Source: Massilia soli (GTDB lineage: Bacteria; Pseudomonadota; Gammaproteobacteria; Burkholderiales; Burkholderiaceae_D). Taken from it: a stretch of 64,000 nucleotides of DNA. Of this stretch, positions 15,665 through 28,743 are shown in pieces. Numbering within the stretch: position 1 is the first letter of the stretch; every line of letters starts with the position of its first letter. The translations under genes were made by a program, and so were the position numbers. The notes below the pieces were generated by a model. It made no database searches. It was not told the DNA's origin and saw only the letters and a program-made list of their open reading frames with translations. Location of the stretch: the NCBI RefSeq assembly GCF_016809835.1, contig NZ_JAFBIL020000006.1:248001-312000 (forward strand), given 5' to 3'.

Positions 15665-16535
15665 TCGGGTGCTTCCCTGCGTAATCCTTGGCGAACTGCC
15701 ACGCCACGCGGCCCGAGCGCGAACCGCGCTGCAAGGCCCATTGCAGCGCCTCGGTGCGCGCCGCCTCGACCTGCTGCGCATCACAGCCGAAGCTGCCCAG
15801 CCAGTGCGCCACGATGTCCAGATAATCATCCTGCTTGAACGGATAGAACGACAACCACAGTCCGAAGCGCTCCGACAGCGAGATCTTCTCTTCGACCGTC
15901 TCGCCCGGATGCAGGTCGCCGTCGCCAACATGCTTGTAGCTGGCGTTATCGGACATCTTCTCGGGCATCAGGTGGCGGCGGTTGGAGGTCGCGTAAATCA
16001 GCACATTGTCCGACTGCGCGGAGATGCCGCCGTCGAGCGCCACCTTGAGCGCCTTGTAGCCGCTCTCGCCTTCTTCGAACGACAGGTCGTCGCAGAAGAT
16101 CACGAAGCGCTCGGGACGCCCGGCCACCAGCTCGACGATGTCGGCCAGCTCGGCCAGGTCTTCCTTGTCCACTTCGATCAGGCGCAAGCCATCGCCCGCG
16201 AACTGGTTCAGGCAGGCCTTGATCAGCGATGACTTGCCGGTGCCGCGCGCGCCGGTCAGCAGCACGTTATTGGCCGGCCGGCCCTGCACGAACTGGCGCG
16301 TATTCTGCTCGATCTGCCGCTTCTGATTGGCGATGTTGTGCAGGTCATCGAAACCGATCGACGACACGTGCGTCACCGGCTGCAGGTAGCTGGCGCCGCC
16401 GCTGGTGCGCTTGCGCCAGCGGAAGGCAAAGCTGCGCTTCCAGTCCGGCTCGCGCGGGTACGACGGCGGCAGCACCGCTTCCACCCGCTGCAGCAGCGCC
16501 TCGGCGCGCAGCAGGAACTGTTCGAGCGGCGTCAT
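15657..16535 (-). CDS. DUF815-family P-loop ATPase
   Basis: A 292-residue soluble AAA-like ATPase. Walker A is GARGTGKSS (about 94-102), Walker B-like FVIFCDDLSFE, and YATSNRRHLMPE (sensor-1-like) is characteristic of the DUF815 family. No biochemical role is established. The gene sits between argJ and mutT, as in other Burkholderiales, and overlaps mutT by 8 bases. Confidence 0.9.
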   Translation of the reverse strand: MTPLEQFLLRAEALLQRVEAVLPPSYPREPDWKRSFAFRWRKRTSGGASYLQPVTHVSSIGFDDLHNIANQKRQIEQNTRQFVQGRPANNVLLTGARGTGKSSLIKACLNQFAGDGLRLIEVDKEDLAELADIVELVAGRPERFVIFCDDLSFEEGESGYKALKVALDGGISAQSDNVLIYATSNRRHLMPEKMSDNASYKHVGDGDLHPGETVEEKISLSERFGLWLSFYPFKQDDYLDIVAHWLGSFGCDAQQVEAARTEALQWALQRGSRSGRVAWQFAKDYAGKHPNE

Positions 16536-16541
16536 GTGGGC

Positions 16542-17780
16542 TTACGAGCGGTAGTCGGCGTTGATGGTGACGTAGTCGTGCGACAGGTCGCAGGTCCAGA
16601 CCGTGGCGGCGGCATCGCCGCGCGCCAGCTTGACGCGCACCGTGATCTCGCTCTGCTTCATCACGCGCTGGCCGTCCGCTTCCTGGTAGTCAGGATTACG
16701 GCCGCCGTTCTTGGCGACCCAGACGTCGTCGAGGTACATGTCGAGCTTGGTCACGTCGAGGTCGTCCACGCCGGCGTAGCCGATCGCCGCGAGAATGCGG
16801 CCCAGGTTAGGGTCCGACGCGAAGAACGCGGTCTTGACCAGCGGCGAGTGGGCGATCGAGTAGGCGATCTTGCGGCATTCTTCAACGCTGCCGCCCTCTT
16901 CCACGGTGATGGTGATGAACTTGGTGGCGCCTTCGCCATCGCGGATGATCTGCTGGGCGAGGTTACGCGAGATGTCGGTAACGGCTTCCTTCAGCGCTTC
17001 GTATTCCGGCGTGCCGGCCGCATCGATGACCAGGCTGCCGGCGCCGGTGGCGATCAGCATGAACGAATCGTTGGTCGATGTGTCGCCGTCGATGGTGATG
17101 CAGTTGAACGAGTGGTCGGCGGCATGGCGTACCAGCTGGTCGAGCACAGGCTGCGCGACCTTGGCGTCGAACGCCAGGTAGCCCAGCATGGTGGCCATGT
17201 TCGGCTTGATCATGCCGGCGCCCTTGCTGATGCCGGTCATGGTGACGGTGTGCCCGCCAATCGTAACGGTGCGCGACGCGGCCTTCGGCTGCGTGTCGGT
17301 GGTCATGATGGCTTCGGCCGCGTTGTACCAGTTATCGGGCTGCAGGTTCGCCACCGCGTCAGGCAGGCCGGCGACGACCTTCGCCACTGGCAGCGGCTCG
17401 AGGATCACGCCGGTCGAAAACGGCAGGATCTGCTGCGGCTGGCAGTCGAGCAGCTTGGCCAGCGCGGCGCAAGTGGTTTGTGCGTTGGCCAGGCCGGATT
17501 CCCCGGTGCCCGCGTTGGCGTTGCCGGTATTGACCAGCAGCGCAACGATCTTGTCGCCGCCCGCTCCGGCGGTGGCCAGGTTTGCCTTGCTGATCTGGAC
17601 CGGCGCGGCGCAGAAGCGGTTTTTGGTGAACACGCCCGACACGGTGGCCGTCGGCGCCAGCTTCATTACCAGCACGTCCTTGCGGCCCGGCTTCTTGATG
17701 CCGGCTTCGGCGAAACCGATTTCGATGCCCTGGACAGGCTTCAGGTTCTCGGCGACGGGGAGTGGGGAATTGACGGCCAT
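16542..17780 (-). CDS. argJ: Bifunctional glutamate N-acetyltransferase / N-acetylglutamate synthase ArgJ
   Basis: A 412-residue arginine-biosynthesis enzyme that recycles acetyl groups from N-acetylornithine to glutamate. It shows [13 protein letters not shown] and the autocleavage site [16 protein letters not shown], where the Thr of MAT becomes the nucleophile of the beta chain. The C terminus [12 protein letters not shown] is typical. The start MAVNSPLPV is the family-like N terminus; a further upstream ATG (17879) adds unsupported residues. It ends 6 bp before the DUF815 gene. Confidence 0.95.
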   Translation of the reverse strand: MAVNSPLPVAENLKPVQGIEIGFAEAGIKKPGRKDVLVMKLAPTATVSGVFTKNRFCAAPVQISKANLATAGAGGDKIVALLVNTGNANAGTGESGLANAQTTCAALAKLLDCQPQQILPFSTGVILEPLPVAKVVAGLPDAVANLQPDNWYNAAEAIMTTDTQPKAASRTVTIGGHTVTMTGISKGAGMIKPNMATMLGYLAFDAKVAQPVLDQLVRHAADHSFNCITIDGDTSTNDSFMLIATGAGSLVIDAAGTPEYEALKEAVTDISRNLAQQIIRDGEGATKFITITVEEGGSVEECRKIAYSIAHSPLVKTAFFASDPNLGRILAAIGYAGVDDLDVTKLDMYLDDVWVAKNGGRNPDYQEADGQRVMKQSEITVRVKLARGDAAATVWTCDLSHDYVTINADYRS

Positions 17781-17994
17781 GGCGGGTTCTCTAGCAGTGG
17801 AAATGAAGCCGCTATTGTACGCCTCACTCGCAAGAATGAGAATTCGACCACGTTGCCCGCTATTCAGACCAACTGACATGAGTTCAATGTGAAATTAAAC
17901 AATAACATCCGTTCCATTTACGCAACATTTACTACTTTCGATCACTTTTTTGGATAGAATTGGCGCTTTTTTCAGCAATGGAGTGACCTTCGCA

Positions 17995-19593
17995 ATGTTT
18001 CAACAGATGAAAATCGGCACCAAGCTAAGCTTGGGATTCGGCGCGCTTGTACTCCTGATGCTGATCCTGGCGGCCATGTCCCTGTTCCGGCTGTCCGCAA
18101 TTTCCACCGCCGTGAGCAACCAGGAAGTCGTCCAGCAGCAAAAGCTCGATCCGTTGTTTGCCACGCGAGAGGCGCTCGCGCAGACTGGCCTGGCGGCGCG
18201 CAACGCGTTTATCTTCGCCGACCCCCAGCAAGCAGCTGCCGAACTGGCCATCCTCGACCAGCAGAAAGCCATCTACCTGGCAAAGATTGAAGAGCTGCGG
18301 CCGCGCCTCGCGGGCAATGCGCAATTTGACAAGGTCCGCCAGGGCCTGCTGGTGATGGCGCGCGAACTCGAGCGGCCGCGGGCCTTCCGCGCTGCCGGAC
18401 AGATGACCGAGTATGGGGAATTCCTGGTCAACGACTGCAGCCCGCTGCGCCGCCAGATCGTCACCGACATCGACGCGCTGCTCAAGTCGCTGCAAGCCGA
18501 AGTGACGATTGCCAATAACACTGCGCACGGCGTGTTCGACCAGTCGCTGATGATGGTCTCCGGCCTCACCTTGTTGACGTTGCTGGCCTGCGTCGCCATC
18601 GCGATCATGATCACCCGCGGACTGCTGCGCCAGCTCGGCGGCGAGCCTGCCTATGCGGCGGAACTGGCGGGCCGTATCGCGAACGGTGAACTGTCCGTCA
18701 GCGTTGCGACCCGCGCTGGCGACCAGGCAAGCCTGGTCTACGCCATCAGCACCATGCGCGACAACCTGGCCGGGATCGTTGGCCGTGTACGCAAGGGCAC
18801 GGACGCGATTGCCACCGCATCGGAAGAAATCGCCTCCGGCAACCAGGACCTTTCCGCGCGCACCGAACACCAGGCGTCGGCGCTGGCGGAAGTGGCAACG
18901 CTGATGGACCAGCTCACGGCAACGGTGCGACAGAACGCCGACAACGCGCACGCGGCCAACACGCTGGCGCAGTCGGCGTCGGAAGTGTCGGCCGAAGGGG
19001 GCAAGGTGGTCGAACGCGTGGTCGAGACCATGGGTTCGATCAACGCGTCGTCGCGCAAGATCGTCGATATCATCGCGGTCATCGACGGCATTGCGTTCCA
19101 GACCAATATCCTGGCCCTGAATGCCGCTGTCGAAGCGGCGCGCGCCGGTGAACAGGGCCGCGGCTTCGCCGTGGTCGCGGCAGAAGTGCGCAACCTCGCG
19201 CAGCGCTCCGCGGCCGCCGCCAAGGAAATCAAGGGACTGATCGACGATTCGGTCGACCAGGTGGAACTGGGATCGCGGCTGGTCGAGGAAGCAGGCAGCA
19301 CAATGAACAAGGTCGTCGACAGCGTGGGCAAGGTCACCGGCATCATGGCAGAGATCAGCAGTGCCAGCCGCGAGCAAAGCGCCGGCATCGAGCAGGTCAG
19401 CGGCGCGATTGGCGAAATGGATGCCATGACCCAGCAAAACAGCGCGCTGGTCGAACAGGCCGCCGCCGCCGCGCAGGAAATGCGCGGACAGGCAGCCGCG
19501 CTGGCTGCCACCGTTGGCTTGTTCAAGCTCGCCAGCGGCGCAACTGACGGCATGCCTCGCCGCGCCGCCCCGCTGGCGATCAGAGCGAACTGA
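17995..19593 (+). CDS. Methyl-accepting chemotaxis protein
   Basis: A 532-residue receptor: membrane segment 1 (about 11-32), a small periplasmic four-helix-bundle-type sensor (about 33-183), membrane segment 2 (184-206), HAMP (about 208-260) and a long cytoplasmic coiled coil. The signalling tip has [20 protein letters not shown] (about 371-390). No C-terminal CheR-binding pentapeptide of the NWETF type is seen. The start [16 protein letters not shown] is typical of this class; ATG 17950 is less likely. No ligand can be inferred. Its 3' end overlaps a convergent small gene by 14 bases. Confidence 0.94.
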   Translation: MFQQMKIGTKLSLGFGALVLLMLILAAMSLFRLSAISTAVSNQEVVQQQKLDPLFATREALAQTGLAARNAFIFADPQQAAAELAILDQQKAIYLAKIEELRPRLAGNAQFDKVRQGLLVMARELERPRAFRAAGQMTEYGEFLVNDCSPLRRQIVTDIDALLKSLQAEVTIANNTAHGVFDQSLMMVSGLTLLTLLACVAIAIMITRGLLRQLGGEPAYAAELAGRIANGELSVSVATRAGDQASLVYAISTMRDNLAGIVGRVRKGTDAIATASEEIASGNQDLSARTEHQASALAEVATLMDQLTATVRQNADNAHAANTLAQSASEVSAEGGKVVERVVETMGSINASSRKIVDIIAVIDGIAFQTNILALNAAVEAARAGEQGRGFAVVAAEVRNLAQRSAAAAKEIKGLIDDSVDQVELGSRLVEEAGSTMNKVVDSVGKVTGIMAEISSASREQSAGIEQVSGAIGEMDAMTQQNSALVEQAAAAAQEMRGQAAALAATVGLFKLASGATDGMPRRAAPLAIRAN

Positions 19594-19828
19594 CCTCGCT
19601 GCGCGATGCGCTCGACCAGACCTGCATGCACTGGCCATCGGTCCAGCTGGTGCCTTCAGGGCAGGCGCACAGCTTGTTGTCGAGTTTGGTATTGGCTGGA
19701 CACTGCGCCTGCTCCTGCGCCTTGAGGCTGCCGCCCACGTCGACCTGGTGGCGCGGCGGCTGCACGCCCCACCACAGGGCAACCAGCAAACCTGCGACGA
19801 CAACTCCCGCGGTGCGAACTGAGTTCAT
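19580..19828 (-). CDS. Small membrane-anchored Cys-containing protein, unknown function
   Basis: An 82-residue protein beginning [20 protein letters not shown], a single N-terminal membrane anchor or uncleaved signal. The remaining 55 or so residues should be periplasmic and carry four cysteines: [14 protein letters not shown] and GQCMQV. The start has a strong ribosome-binding site (GGAGGA, 6 bases from the ATG), the main reason to accept this short gene. No family is recognised. Its end overlaps the convergent chemoreceptor gene by 14 bases. Confidence 0.6.
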   Translation of the reverse strand: MNSVRTAGVVVAGLLVALWWGVQPPRHQVDVGGSLKAQEQAQCPANTKLDNKLCACPEGTSWTDGQCMQVWSSASRSEVSSL

Positions 19829-19987
19829 GGCATCCTCCGAATCAGCGAACGATGCCCTTAGATTGCAGTATGCGGGCGGAACTGGGTTGCGCCTTGTCAA
19901 CCTCGTGTCAGCCAGCAAGCAATCCATGCACGGTTGCCACGCCAGTCCCGCGTCCAGACGCCGCCCCAAGTCCGGCAACACGCGCGG

Positions 19988-20030
19988 ATAAAAAAAGGGA
20001 GGAAAAGCTTTCGCTCTTCCTCCCTTTTTA
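19988..20030 (-). terminator. Terminator downstream of secA (probably bidirectional)
   Basis: A 13-bp stem (AAAAAGGGAGGAA paired with TTCCTCCCTTTTT) with a loop of about ten bases is flanked by A and T runs, so it can work in both directions. It lies 15 bp past the secA stop. Confidence 0.85.
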
Positions 20031-20044
20031 TTCGGCGCTTCGCT

Positions 20045-22804
<2,760 letters not shown>

Positions 22805-23018
22805 GCTTGAATTCTTGAAAAAGACGCCGAAAAAGAAACCCGGATGATAGCAAAATTACATCACCCTGAGGCCGAGTGTGGCAAAAAGACGGTGATTTTA
22901 TCATGCGAACCCGACGCAAATGGGGTTTATGGTCTGGATAACAAGGTGTGCCGAGTATAAACACTTCGCATTTCGCGGCCATACGCGCAGCGGCGGCAGC
23001 TGTGATATGTTTCGCGCT

Positions 23019-23480
23019 ATGCATATTTATGGTACCAAGACCTTCAAGACGTTCGGCGCCACCGACTTCTTGCGCAAGAACGACCGTCTGGCCAGCCTGA
23101 TGCCGGCGGCGATGCGCATGGCCCGCTTGCAGAAAGACTGCGCCGATGCGCTGCCGCCGCTGTTTTCCAGCTGCGACGTGATGGCGTTCGAGCAGGGCCA
23201 GCTGCTGCTGGCAGTGCCGACCTCGGCATTGGCGGCGCGCCTCAAGCAGCAGTTGCCGAAACTGCAGGGCGATCTTCAGAAGCGCGGCTGGCAGGTCGAT
23301 GCGATCAAGCTGAAAGTGCAGGTGACCCGCGCGGCCGGACCGGTGGTCGAAATCCGCAAGCTGTCGATGCCGGATAACGCGGTGACGGCCTTCGAGGAGC
23401 TGGGCGACGCCCTGGAAGCGACGCCGCAGAACGAAAAACTGATCGCCGCCATCAAGTCGATGGCGGCCAAGCGGCGCTAG
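23019..23480 (+). CDS. dciA: DUF721/DciA-family protein (DnaB helicase recruitment)
   Basis: A 153-residue protein with the DUF721 domain in the first half (DFLRKNDRLASLMPAAMRM ... LPPLFSSCDVMAFEQGQLLL), a KH-like fold. DciA proteins recruit or load the replicative helicase in bacteria lacking DnaC. The location next to secA and lpxC fits other betaproteobacteria. The start is uncertain: ATG 23019 or 23007 both fit and neither has a clear ribosome-binding site. The stop is 2 bp from the convergent lpxC stop. Confidence 0.8.
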   Translation: MHIYGTKTFKTFGATDFLRKNDRLASLMPAAMRMARLQKDCADALPPLFSSCDVMAFEQGQLLLAVPTSALAARLKQQLPKLQGDLQKRGWQVDAIKLKVQVTRAAGPVVEIRKLSMPDNAVTAFEELGDALEATPQNEKLIAAIKSMAAKRR

Positions 23481-23482
23481 GC

Positions 23483-24418
23483 TTAGGTCAGCGACCACTC
23501 GCTGGTCATCTGGCGCTGGTACGACGGTGGCGCCTGGTCGATCGAATCGAACGAGACGATCTCGTAGGCGCTTGGGTCCTTCAGCAGTTCCAGCAGCAGC
23601 ATGTTGTTAAGCGCATGGCCCGACTTGTGGGCGTGGTAGCTGGCCACCAGCGGATGTCCTACCAGGTACAAGTCGCCGATCGCGTCGAGGATCTTGTGGC
23701 GCACGAACTCGTCTTCGTAGCGCAGGCCGTCCGAATTGAGGATCCGGTATTCATCCATTACGATCGCGTTTTCCAGCGAACCGCCGCGCGCCAGGCCCAT
23801 GCCGCGCAGGCTTTCGACGTCCTGCATGAAACCGAAGGTGCGCGCGCGCGCCACATCATGCACATACGAGACGTCGCCAAAATCGACCTTGGCGCGCTGC
23901 ATCGTGCCATCCACCGCCGGGTGATTGAATTCGATGAAGAAGTCGAGCTTGAACCCGTCGTGCGGCGACAGGCGCGCCCACTTTTCGTTGTTGCCGCTGC
24001 CCTGGCGTACTTCCACGTCCTTGAGCACACGGACGAACTTCTTGGCCGCGCCCTGCTCTTCCACGCCGGCCTGCTGCAGCAGGTAGACGAACGACGATGC
24101 CGAACCGTCCATGATGGGAATTTCTTCGGCCGACACGTCGATGTACAGATTGTCAATGCCAAGGCCGGCGCACGCCGACATCACGTGTTCGACGGTCGAC
24201 ACGCGCGCGTCGTCCTTGATCAGCACCGACGCCATGCGGGTGTCGCCGACGATTGATGGGGTCGACGGAAACTCGACGATCGGGTCGAGGTCGACGCGGC
24301 GGAACACGATGCCGGTACCGATCGCCGCCGGGCGAAAGGTCAGCACGACCTTGGTGCCGGAGTGCAGGCCGACACCGGTGGTGCGGACCTCTTGTTTGAC
24401 GGTTCTTTGTTTAAGCAT
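23483..24418 (-). CDS. lpxC: UDP-3-O-acyl-N-acetylglucosamine deacetylase
   Basis: The 311-residue zinc enzyme of the committed step of lipid A synthesis. Zinc ligands lie in TVEHVMSA and in [11 protein letters not shown] (His and Asp). The catalytic His is in [12 protein letters not shown]. The start [11 protein letters not shown] is the usual N terminus, chosen over ATG 24487. It is at the distal end of the dcw region, behind the EamA and peroxiredoxin genes on the same strand. Confidence 0.97.
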   Translation of the reverse strand: MLKQRTVKQEVRTTGVGLHSGTKVVLTFRPAAIGTGIVFRRVDLDPIVEFPSTPSIVGDTRMASVLIKDDARVSTVEHVMSACAGLGIDNLYIDVSAEEIPIMDGSASSFVYLLQQAGVEEQGAAKKFVRVLKDVEVRQGSGNNEKWARLSPHDGFKLDFFIEFNHPAVDGTMQRAKVDFGDVSYVHDVARARTFGFMQDVESLRGMGLARGGSLENAIVMDEYRILNSDGLRYEDEFVRHKILDAIGDLYLVGHPLVASYHAHKSGHALNNMLLLELLKDPSAYEIVSFDSIDQAPPSYQRQMTSEWSLT

Positions 24419-24458
24419 GCCCAGATTATATCCGGGTTGAAATCCCCCTGCTGAACGC

Positions 24459-25355
24459 CTAGGGATGTTCACTTTCCGCATGAACACGTTCGTGGCGGAT
24501 CAGGTAAATGCCGCTGCCGATGATGATCGCCGCGCCCAGCAGCGTGTACTCGTCGGGCAGGGTCTGCCACAGCAGCCAGTCGATCGCCACGCCCCAGGCC
24601 AGCGCCGAGTATTCAAACGGCGCCACGCTCGACGCCTCGCCCGAGCTGAACGCTTCGGTGATGGCGATCTGGCCGAGGAAGCCGCTGATCGCCAGGCCCA
24701 CCAGCAGCCAGGCGTCGGCCATGCGCAGGTTGACCCAGTTCGGCGCGGCGACGATGGTCGCGCCAAAGCCCATCAGCATGATCAGCCAGAACATCACGTG
24801 TTCGGAGCGGTCGGTGCGCGCCAGGATGCGCGCGGCGATGGCCGAAATCGCATACGCCACGGCCGAACCGAGGATGGCCAGGCCGCCCAGGGTCATCATG
24901 CCCTCGCCGGTCGGACGCAGCACCACCAGCACGCCGGCCAGGCCGACCGCGATCGCGATCCAGCGCGTCGCGTCGACGGTCTCCTTCAGGAACACCACCG
25001 ACAGCGCGGTGATCAGCGCCGGGGCGATGAAGAAGATCGTGTAGGCCTCGGCCAGCGACAGGTTTTTGAGGCCGAAGGCGAACAGGCCAAGCATTGCGAT
25101 GCCAAGCACGCCGCGCAGCACGTGCAGCGGCCAGCGCACCTGGGTGAGGTTGCGGAAGGCGCCGCGCCATGCCATGTAGGCAAGCAGCAGCGGCATCGAC
25201 GACAGCGCGCGCAGCGATGCCACCTGCACCGGCGGATAGATCTGGGCCAGCAGCTTCATGGCCGTGTCCATCAGCGAAAACATGGCGACGGCGATCAGCA
25301 TCGCGTAGATGCTGCGCAGGTTGCCGTTGACGGCTGTTGTTCTTGTTTGATTCAT
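24459..25355 (-). CDS. EamA/DMT-family transporter
   Basis: A 298-residue inner-membrane protein with ten hydrophobic segments in two EamA repeats (about 20-150 and 165-290). [20 protein letters not shown] joins the halves. Substrate unknown; relatives export metabolites or amino acids. The start could be ATG 25370 (five residues longer), and neither has a clear ribosome-binding site. It stands between lpxC and the peroxiredoxin, where most betaproteobacterial dcw regions have no transporter, and a large palindrome lies just upstream of it. Confidence 0.88.
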   Translation of the reverse strand: MNQTRTTAVNGNLRSIYAMLIAVAMFSLMDTAMKLLAQIYPPVQVASLRALSSMPLLLAYMAWRGAFRNLTQVRWPLHVLRGVLGIAMLGLFAFGLKNLSLAEAYTIFFIAPALITALSVVFLKETVDATRWIAIAVGLAGVLVVLRPTGEGMMTLGGLAILGSAVAYAISAIAARILARTDRSEHVMFWLIMLMGFGATIVAAPNWVNLRMADAWLLVGLAISGFLGQIAITEAFSSGEASSVAPFEYSALAWGVAIDWLLWQTLPDEYTLLGAAIIIGSGIYLIRHERVHAESEHP

Positions 25356-25376
25356 AAAACACGCATTCAAATGAAA

Positions 25377-25459
25377 GTAGGGCGGAAGAGCGGAGCGTTA
25401 TCCGCCATGAGCCGCGTTGGCGCATGCATGGCGGATGACGCTTCGCTCTTCCGCCCTAC
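25377..25459. repeat. Large palindromic intergenic repeat with 33-bp arms
   Basis: The left arm starts GTAGGGCGGAAGAGCG at 25377. The right arm ends at 25459 as its reverse complement. The arms match over about 33 bp with two mismatches and enclose about 17 bp. It resembles the dispersed palindromes seen in many betaproteobacterial genomes. It lies between the 3' end of the peroxiredoxin gene and the start of the EamA gene and could also terminate transcription. Only one copy is in this window. Confidence 0.8.
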
Positions 25460-25487
25460 CAGAGCGGACAACGAAGTGGCTTAAAGC

Positions 25488-25994
25488 TTAAGCCAGTTGC
25501 TTCAGCATCGTTTCGGCATTCGAGACTTCGAAGCCGCCGCCCTGCTCGACGTTCAGCTGCTTGACGACGCCGTCTTCGACCAGCATCGAGTAGCGCTGCG
25601 AGCGCGTGCCCATGCCGAATTTCGAGAAGTCGGCATCCAGGCCGAGCGCCTTCGAGAATGCCGCGTTGCCGTCAGCCATCATGCGGACGATGCCGGTGGC
25701 CTTCTGGTCACGGCCCCACGCGCCCATGACGAACGCGTCATTGACCGAGATGCACCAGATTTCGTCGACGCCGGCGGCCTTGAACTCGGCTGCGTGCTGG
25801 ACATAGCCAGGAACGTGCTGTGCCGAGCAGGTCGGGGTGTAGGCGCCAGGCAGGCCGAAGATCGCGATCTTCTTGCCTTTAACCAAGTCAGCAACCTGGA
25901 ACGTGTTCGGGCCGAGCGCGCAACCTTCGGTCTCGGTCTCTACGAATTCAGCCAGGGTGCCTTCCGGGAGGCGGTCGCCGATGTTGATGGTCAT
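25488..25994 (-). CDS. Peroxiredoxin, Prx5 (redoxin) family
   Basis: A 168-residue thiol peroxidase reducing H2O2 or organic peroxides in the cytoplasm. The peroxidatic site is GLPGAYTPTCSAQHVPGY, with the Cys, Thr and Pro of the PxxxTxxC motif. The second Arg region is MGTRSQRYSML. Another Cys (EIWCISVND) is in a position not typical of a resolving Cys, so a 1-Cys or glutathione-dependent mechanism is possible. A peroxiredoxin between ftsZ and lpxC is common in Burkholderiales. Confidence 0.93.
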   Translation of the reverse strand: MTINIGDRLPEGTLAEFVETETEGCALGPNTFQVADLVKGKKIAIFGLPGAYTPTCSAQHVPGYVQHAAEFKAAGVDEIWCISVNDAFVMGAWGRDQKATGIVRMMADGNAAFSKALGLDADFSKFGMGTRSQRYSMLVEDGVVKQLNVEQGGGFEVSNAETMLKQLA

Positions 25995-26080
25995 GTATGA
26001 CTCCTTCTAGTGTGTTGGGGAACGGTAATGTCGTTGATTGAATAGTATGCCTGATCCGCCATTTTTCTGCTCGATGGCGC

Positions 26081-26123
26081 CCAAAAAACAAACGGCGGAC
26101 GGGCAAGTTGCCGGTCCGCCGTT
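26081..26123 (-). terminator. Rho-independent terminator after ftsZ
   Basis: On the minus strand a perfect 10-bp stem (AACGGCGGAC, 26123-26114, pairing with GTCCGCCGTT, 26100-26091) is followed by TGTTTTTTGGG. It lies 36 bp after the ftsZ stop and would end the dcw transcript before the peroxiredoxin gene. Confidence 0.85.
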
Positions 26124-26126
26124 CGA

Positions 26127-26155
26127 CGTCGTTCCCGCGCAAGCGGGAATGGCGT
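26127..26155. repeat. Short palindromic intergenic repeat (GTTCCCGC-GCAA-GCGGGAAT)
   Basis: Arms at 26131-26138 and 26143-26150, preceded by CGTC, match the copies at 1821-1850 and 15186-15256. It lies between the ftsZ stop and the ftsZ terminator. Confidence 0.75.
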
Positions 26156-26158
26156 CAT

Positions 26159-27364
26159 TTAGTCAGCTTGCTTGCGCAGGAACGCTGGAATGTCGTAGGT
26201 CTCGACGCCATTGCGCTGCATCGCCTGGACCTGCTCGGAGGCCTGCTCGCGGCGCCATACGGCTGGCTGCTTCATGCCGTCCATCGCGCCGCCTGCCGAA
26301 GCCGAACCCATCGTCACGCCGGCCGACGCCGCGCCCATGCCGCCCGACGCCATCATCGGCTGGTTGTGGGTACCGGTGCGCAGCATCGGAGTCTGGACCA
26401 GCTGCATCGCCTTCTTGGCTTTGCCCAGACCCGTGGCCACCACGGTGACGCGGATGTCGTCGCCCATGTCGTCGTCGTACGCGATACCTTGCGCGATCGA
26501 TGCGTCCGGCGCCGCGAACGCGCGCACCGCCGCCATGACTTCCTTGATTTCCTTGCCCTTCAGGCCGCGGCTGGCGGTGACGTTGACCAGCACGCCGCGC
26601 GCGCCGGACAGGTCGATACCGTCGAGCAGCGGCGACGCCACTGCCTGCTCGGCCGCGATGCGCGCACGGTCCACGCCGGAGGCGGTCGCGGTGCCCATCA
26701 TGGCCTTGCCCTGCTCGCCCATGATGGTCTTGACGTCGTTGAAGTCGACGTTGATATGGCCAGGGACGTTGATGATCTCGGCGATACCGGCCACCGCGTT
26801 GTTCAGCACGTCGTCGGCGTGCTTCATCCAGTCGAGCATCGATTCATCTTCGTAGATGTCTTCCAGCTTTTCGTTGAGGATGATGATCAGCGAATCGACG
26901 TGCTGCGACAGGGCTTCGAGGCCTTCTTCAGCGATGTCCATGCACTTCTGGCCTTCGTACGAGAATGGCTTCGATACCACGGCCACGGTCAGCGCGCCCA
27001 TCGACTTGGCGATTTCCGCCACGATCGGCGCGGCGCCGGTGCCGGTGCCGCCGCCCATGCCCGCGGCGATGAACACCATGTGCGCGCCGCGCAGCGAGTC
27101 TTCGATGCGGTTGCGCGATTCTTCGGCCAGCTGGCGGCCGACCGACGGCTTCATGCCGGCGCCCAGGCCGGTCTCGCCGATCTGGATGATGTTGTGGGCC
27201 GACGATGCCGCCAGCGCCTGGGCATCGGTATTTGCAGCGATGAACTCGACGCCCGAAACGCCCTTGTTGATCATGTGCTGAACCGCATTGCCACCTGCGC
27301 CGCCGACGCCGACGACTTTGATGACGGTTCCGAGTGCTGCGTTATCAACCATATCGAACTCCAT
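26159..27364 (-). CDS. ftsZ: Cell division protein FtsZ
   Basis: The 401-residue tubulin-like GTPase that forms the Z ring. The tubulin signature GGGTGTGAAP and GVGGAGGNAV are intact. The GTPase core (about 12-315) is followed by a Met/Gly/Ala-rich linker and the conserved tail peptide YDIPAFLRKQ, which binds FtsA and ZipA. The start MEFDMVDN has AGGAGT upstream. It is the last cell-division gene of the cluster, 137 bp after ftsA and closed by a terminator. Confidence 0.98.
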   Translation of the reverse strand: MEFDMVDNAALGTVIKVVGVGGAGGNAVQHMINKGVSGVEFIAANTDAQALAASSAHNIIQIGETGLGAGMKPSVGRQLAEESRNRIEDSLRGAHMVFIAAGMGGGTGTGAAPIVAEIAKSMGALTVAVVSKPFSYEGQKCMDIAEEGLEALSQHVDSLIIILNEKLEDIYEDESMLDWMKHADDVLNNAVAGIAEIINVPGHINVDFNDVKTIMGEQGKAMMGTATASGVDRARIAAEQAVASPLLDGIDLSGARGVLVNVTASRGLKGKEIKEVMAAVRAFAAPDASIAQGIAYDDDMGDDIRVTVVATGLGKAKKAMQLVQTPMLRTGTHNQPMMASGGMGAASAGVTMGSASAGGAMDGMKQPAVWRREQASEQVQAMQRNGVETYDIPAFLRKQAD

Positions 27365-27501
27365 GATGTACTCCTGATGAATTTGCCGTTTCCAAGCGCC
27401 AGGGCTCTTATTAATATGAAACCTGGAGATTGAAAACTGCGGTTATTTATTAAAAATCTGAAAAAGAATCCCGTATCCTGCTGCCCGCCCTGCCCTGCAA
27501 C

Positions 27502-28734
27502 TTAAAAATTACCCAAGAACCATTCCTTCATACGCTGCCACACCGCCTTTACCGAGCCATCCTGACGCGTCACAATGTGGCCCCGCAAATACTGTTTCTT
27601 CGCTTCCAGCAGCAGGCCGAGCACAGTCGCATAACGCGGACTGCGCACGACGTCAGCCAGCTGGCCGCGGTAGTCCGGCACGCCAAGGCGCGCCGGCTTG
27701 AGGAAAATGTCTTCGGCCATTTCGGCCATGCCCGGCATGATCGAGGTGCCGCCGGTCAGCACGATGCCCGACGACAGCACGCCTTCGTAGCCGGAATCGC
27801 GCACCGCCTGGTGCACCATCGCGAACAGTTCTTCGACGCGCGGCTCGATCACGGCCGCCAGCGCCTGGCGCGACAGGGCGCGCGGCCCGCGGTCGCCGAG
27901 GCCCGGCACTTCGAGCGTCTCGCCCGGATCGGCCAGCACCTGCTTGGCCACGCCGTAGCGGATCTTGATCTCTTCGGCTTCCGAGGTCGGGGTGCGCAGC
28001 GCCATCGCGATGTCGTTGGTGATCTGGTCGCCGGCGATCGGGATGACCGCGGTGTGGCGGATCGCGCCGTCCGAGAACACCGCGATGTCGGTGGTGCCGC
28101 CGCCAATGTCGATCAGGACCACGCCCAGTTCTTTTTCGTCGGCCGTCAGCACCGCGTCGGCCGAAGCCATCGGCTGCAGGATCAGGTCCGACACTTCCAG
28201 CCCGCAGCGGCGCACGCACTTGACGATGTTCTGCACCGCCGATACCGCGCCGGTGACGATGTGCACGCGCACTTCCAGGCGCACGCCGCTCATGCCGATC
28301 GGCTCGCGCACATCTTCCTGCTTGTCGACGATGAATTCCTGCGGCACCGTGTGCAGCAGCTGCTGGTCGGTCGCGATGGTGACGGCCTTGGCGGTCTCGA
28401 TCACGCGCGCCACGTCGGTGGCGGTAACTTCCTTGTCCTTGATCGCGACCATGCCGCTCGAATTGAACGAGCGGATATGGCTGCCCGCGATACCGGCATA
28501 CACATTGCGGATCTTGCAGTCGGCCATCAGCTCGGCCTCTTCGAGCGCGCGCTGGATCGACTCGACGGTGGCCTCGATGTTGACGACGACGCCTTTCTTC
28601 AGGCCTTTCGACTCGTGCTGTCCGAGTCCGATGACCTCATGCCGTCCGTCGGCCATCACCTCGGCCACCACCGCCACCACCTTGGAGGTGCCGATGTCGA
28701 GTCCGACGATCAGATTTTTCGCGTCTTTTGTCAT
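27502..28734 (-). CDS. ftsA: Cell division protein FtsA
   Basis: A 410-residue actin-like ATPase tethering FtsZ to the membrane and activating the divisome. VGLDIGTSKVVAVVAEV (phosphate 1), IDIGGGTTDIAVF (phosphate 2) and VLTGGTSIMPGM are present. The C-terminal amphipathic membrane helix is WQRMKEWFLGNF. It follows ftsQ by 9 bp. Confidence 0.97.
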   Translation of the reverse strand: MTKDAKNLIVGLDIGTSKVVAVVAEVMADGRHEVIGLGQHESKGLKKGVVVNIEATVESIQRALEEAELMADCKIRNVYAGIAGSHIRSFNSSGMVAIKDKEVTATDVARVIETAKAVTIATDQQLLHTVPQEFIVDKQEDVREPIGMSGVRLEVRVHIVTGAVSAVQNIVKCVRRCGLEVSDLILQPMASADAVLTADEKELGVVLIDIGGGTTDIAVFSDGAIRHTAVIPIAGDQITNDIAMALRTPTSEAEEIKIRYGVAKQVLADPGETLEVPGLGDRGPRALSRQALAAVIEPRVEELFAMVHQAVRDSGYEGVLSSGIVLTGGTSIMPGMAEMAEDIFLKPARLGVPDYRGQLADVVRSPRYATVLGLLLEAKKQYLRGHIVTRQDGSVKAVWQRMKEWFLGNF

Positions 28735-28743
28735 TTTGCTGGC

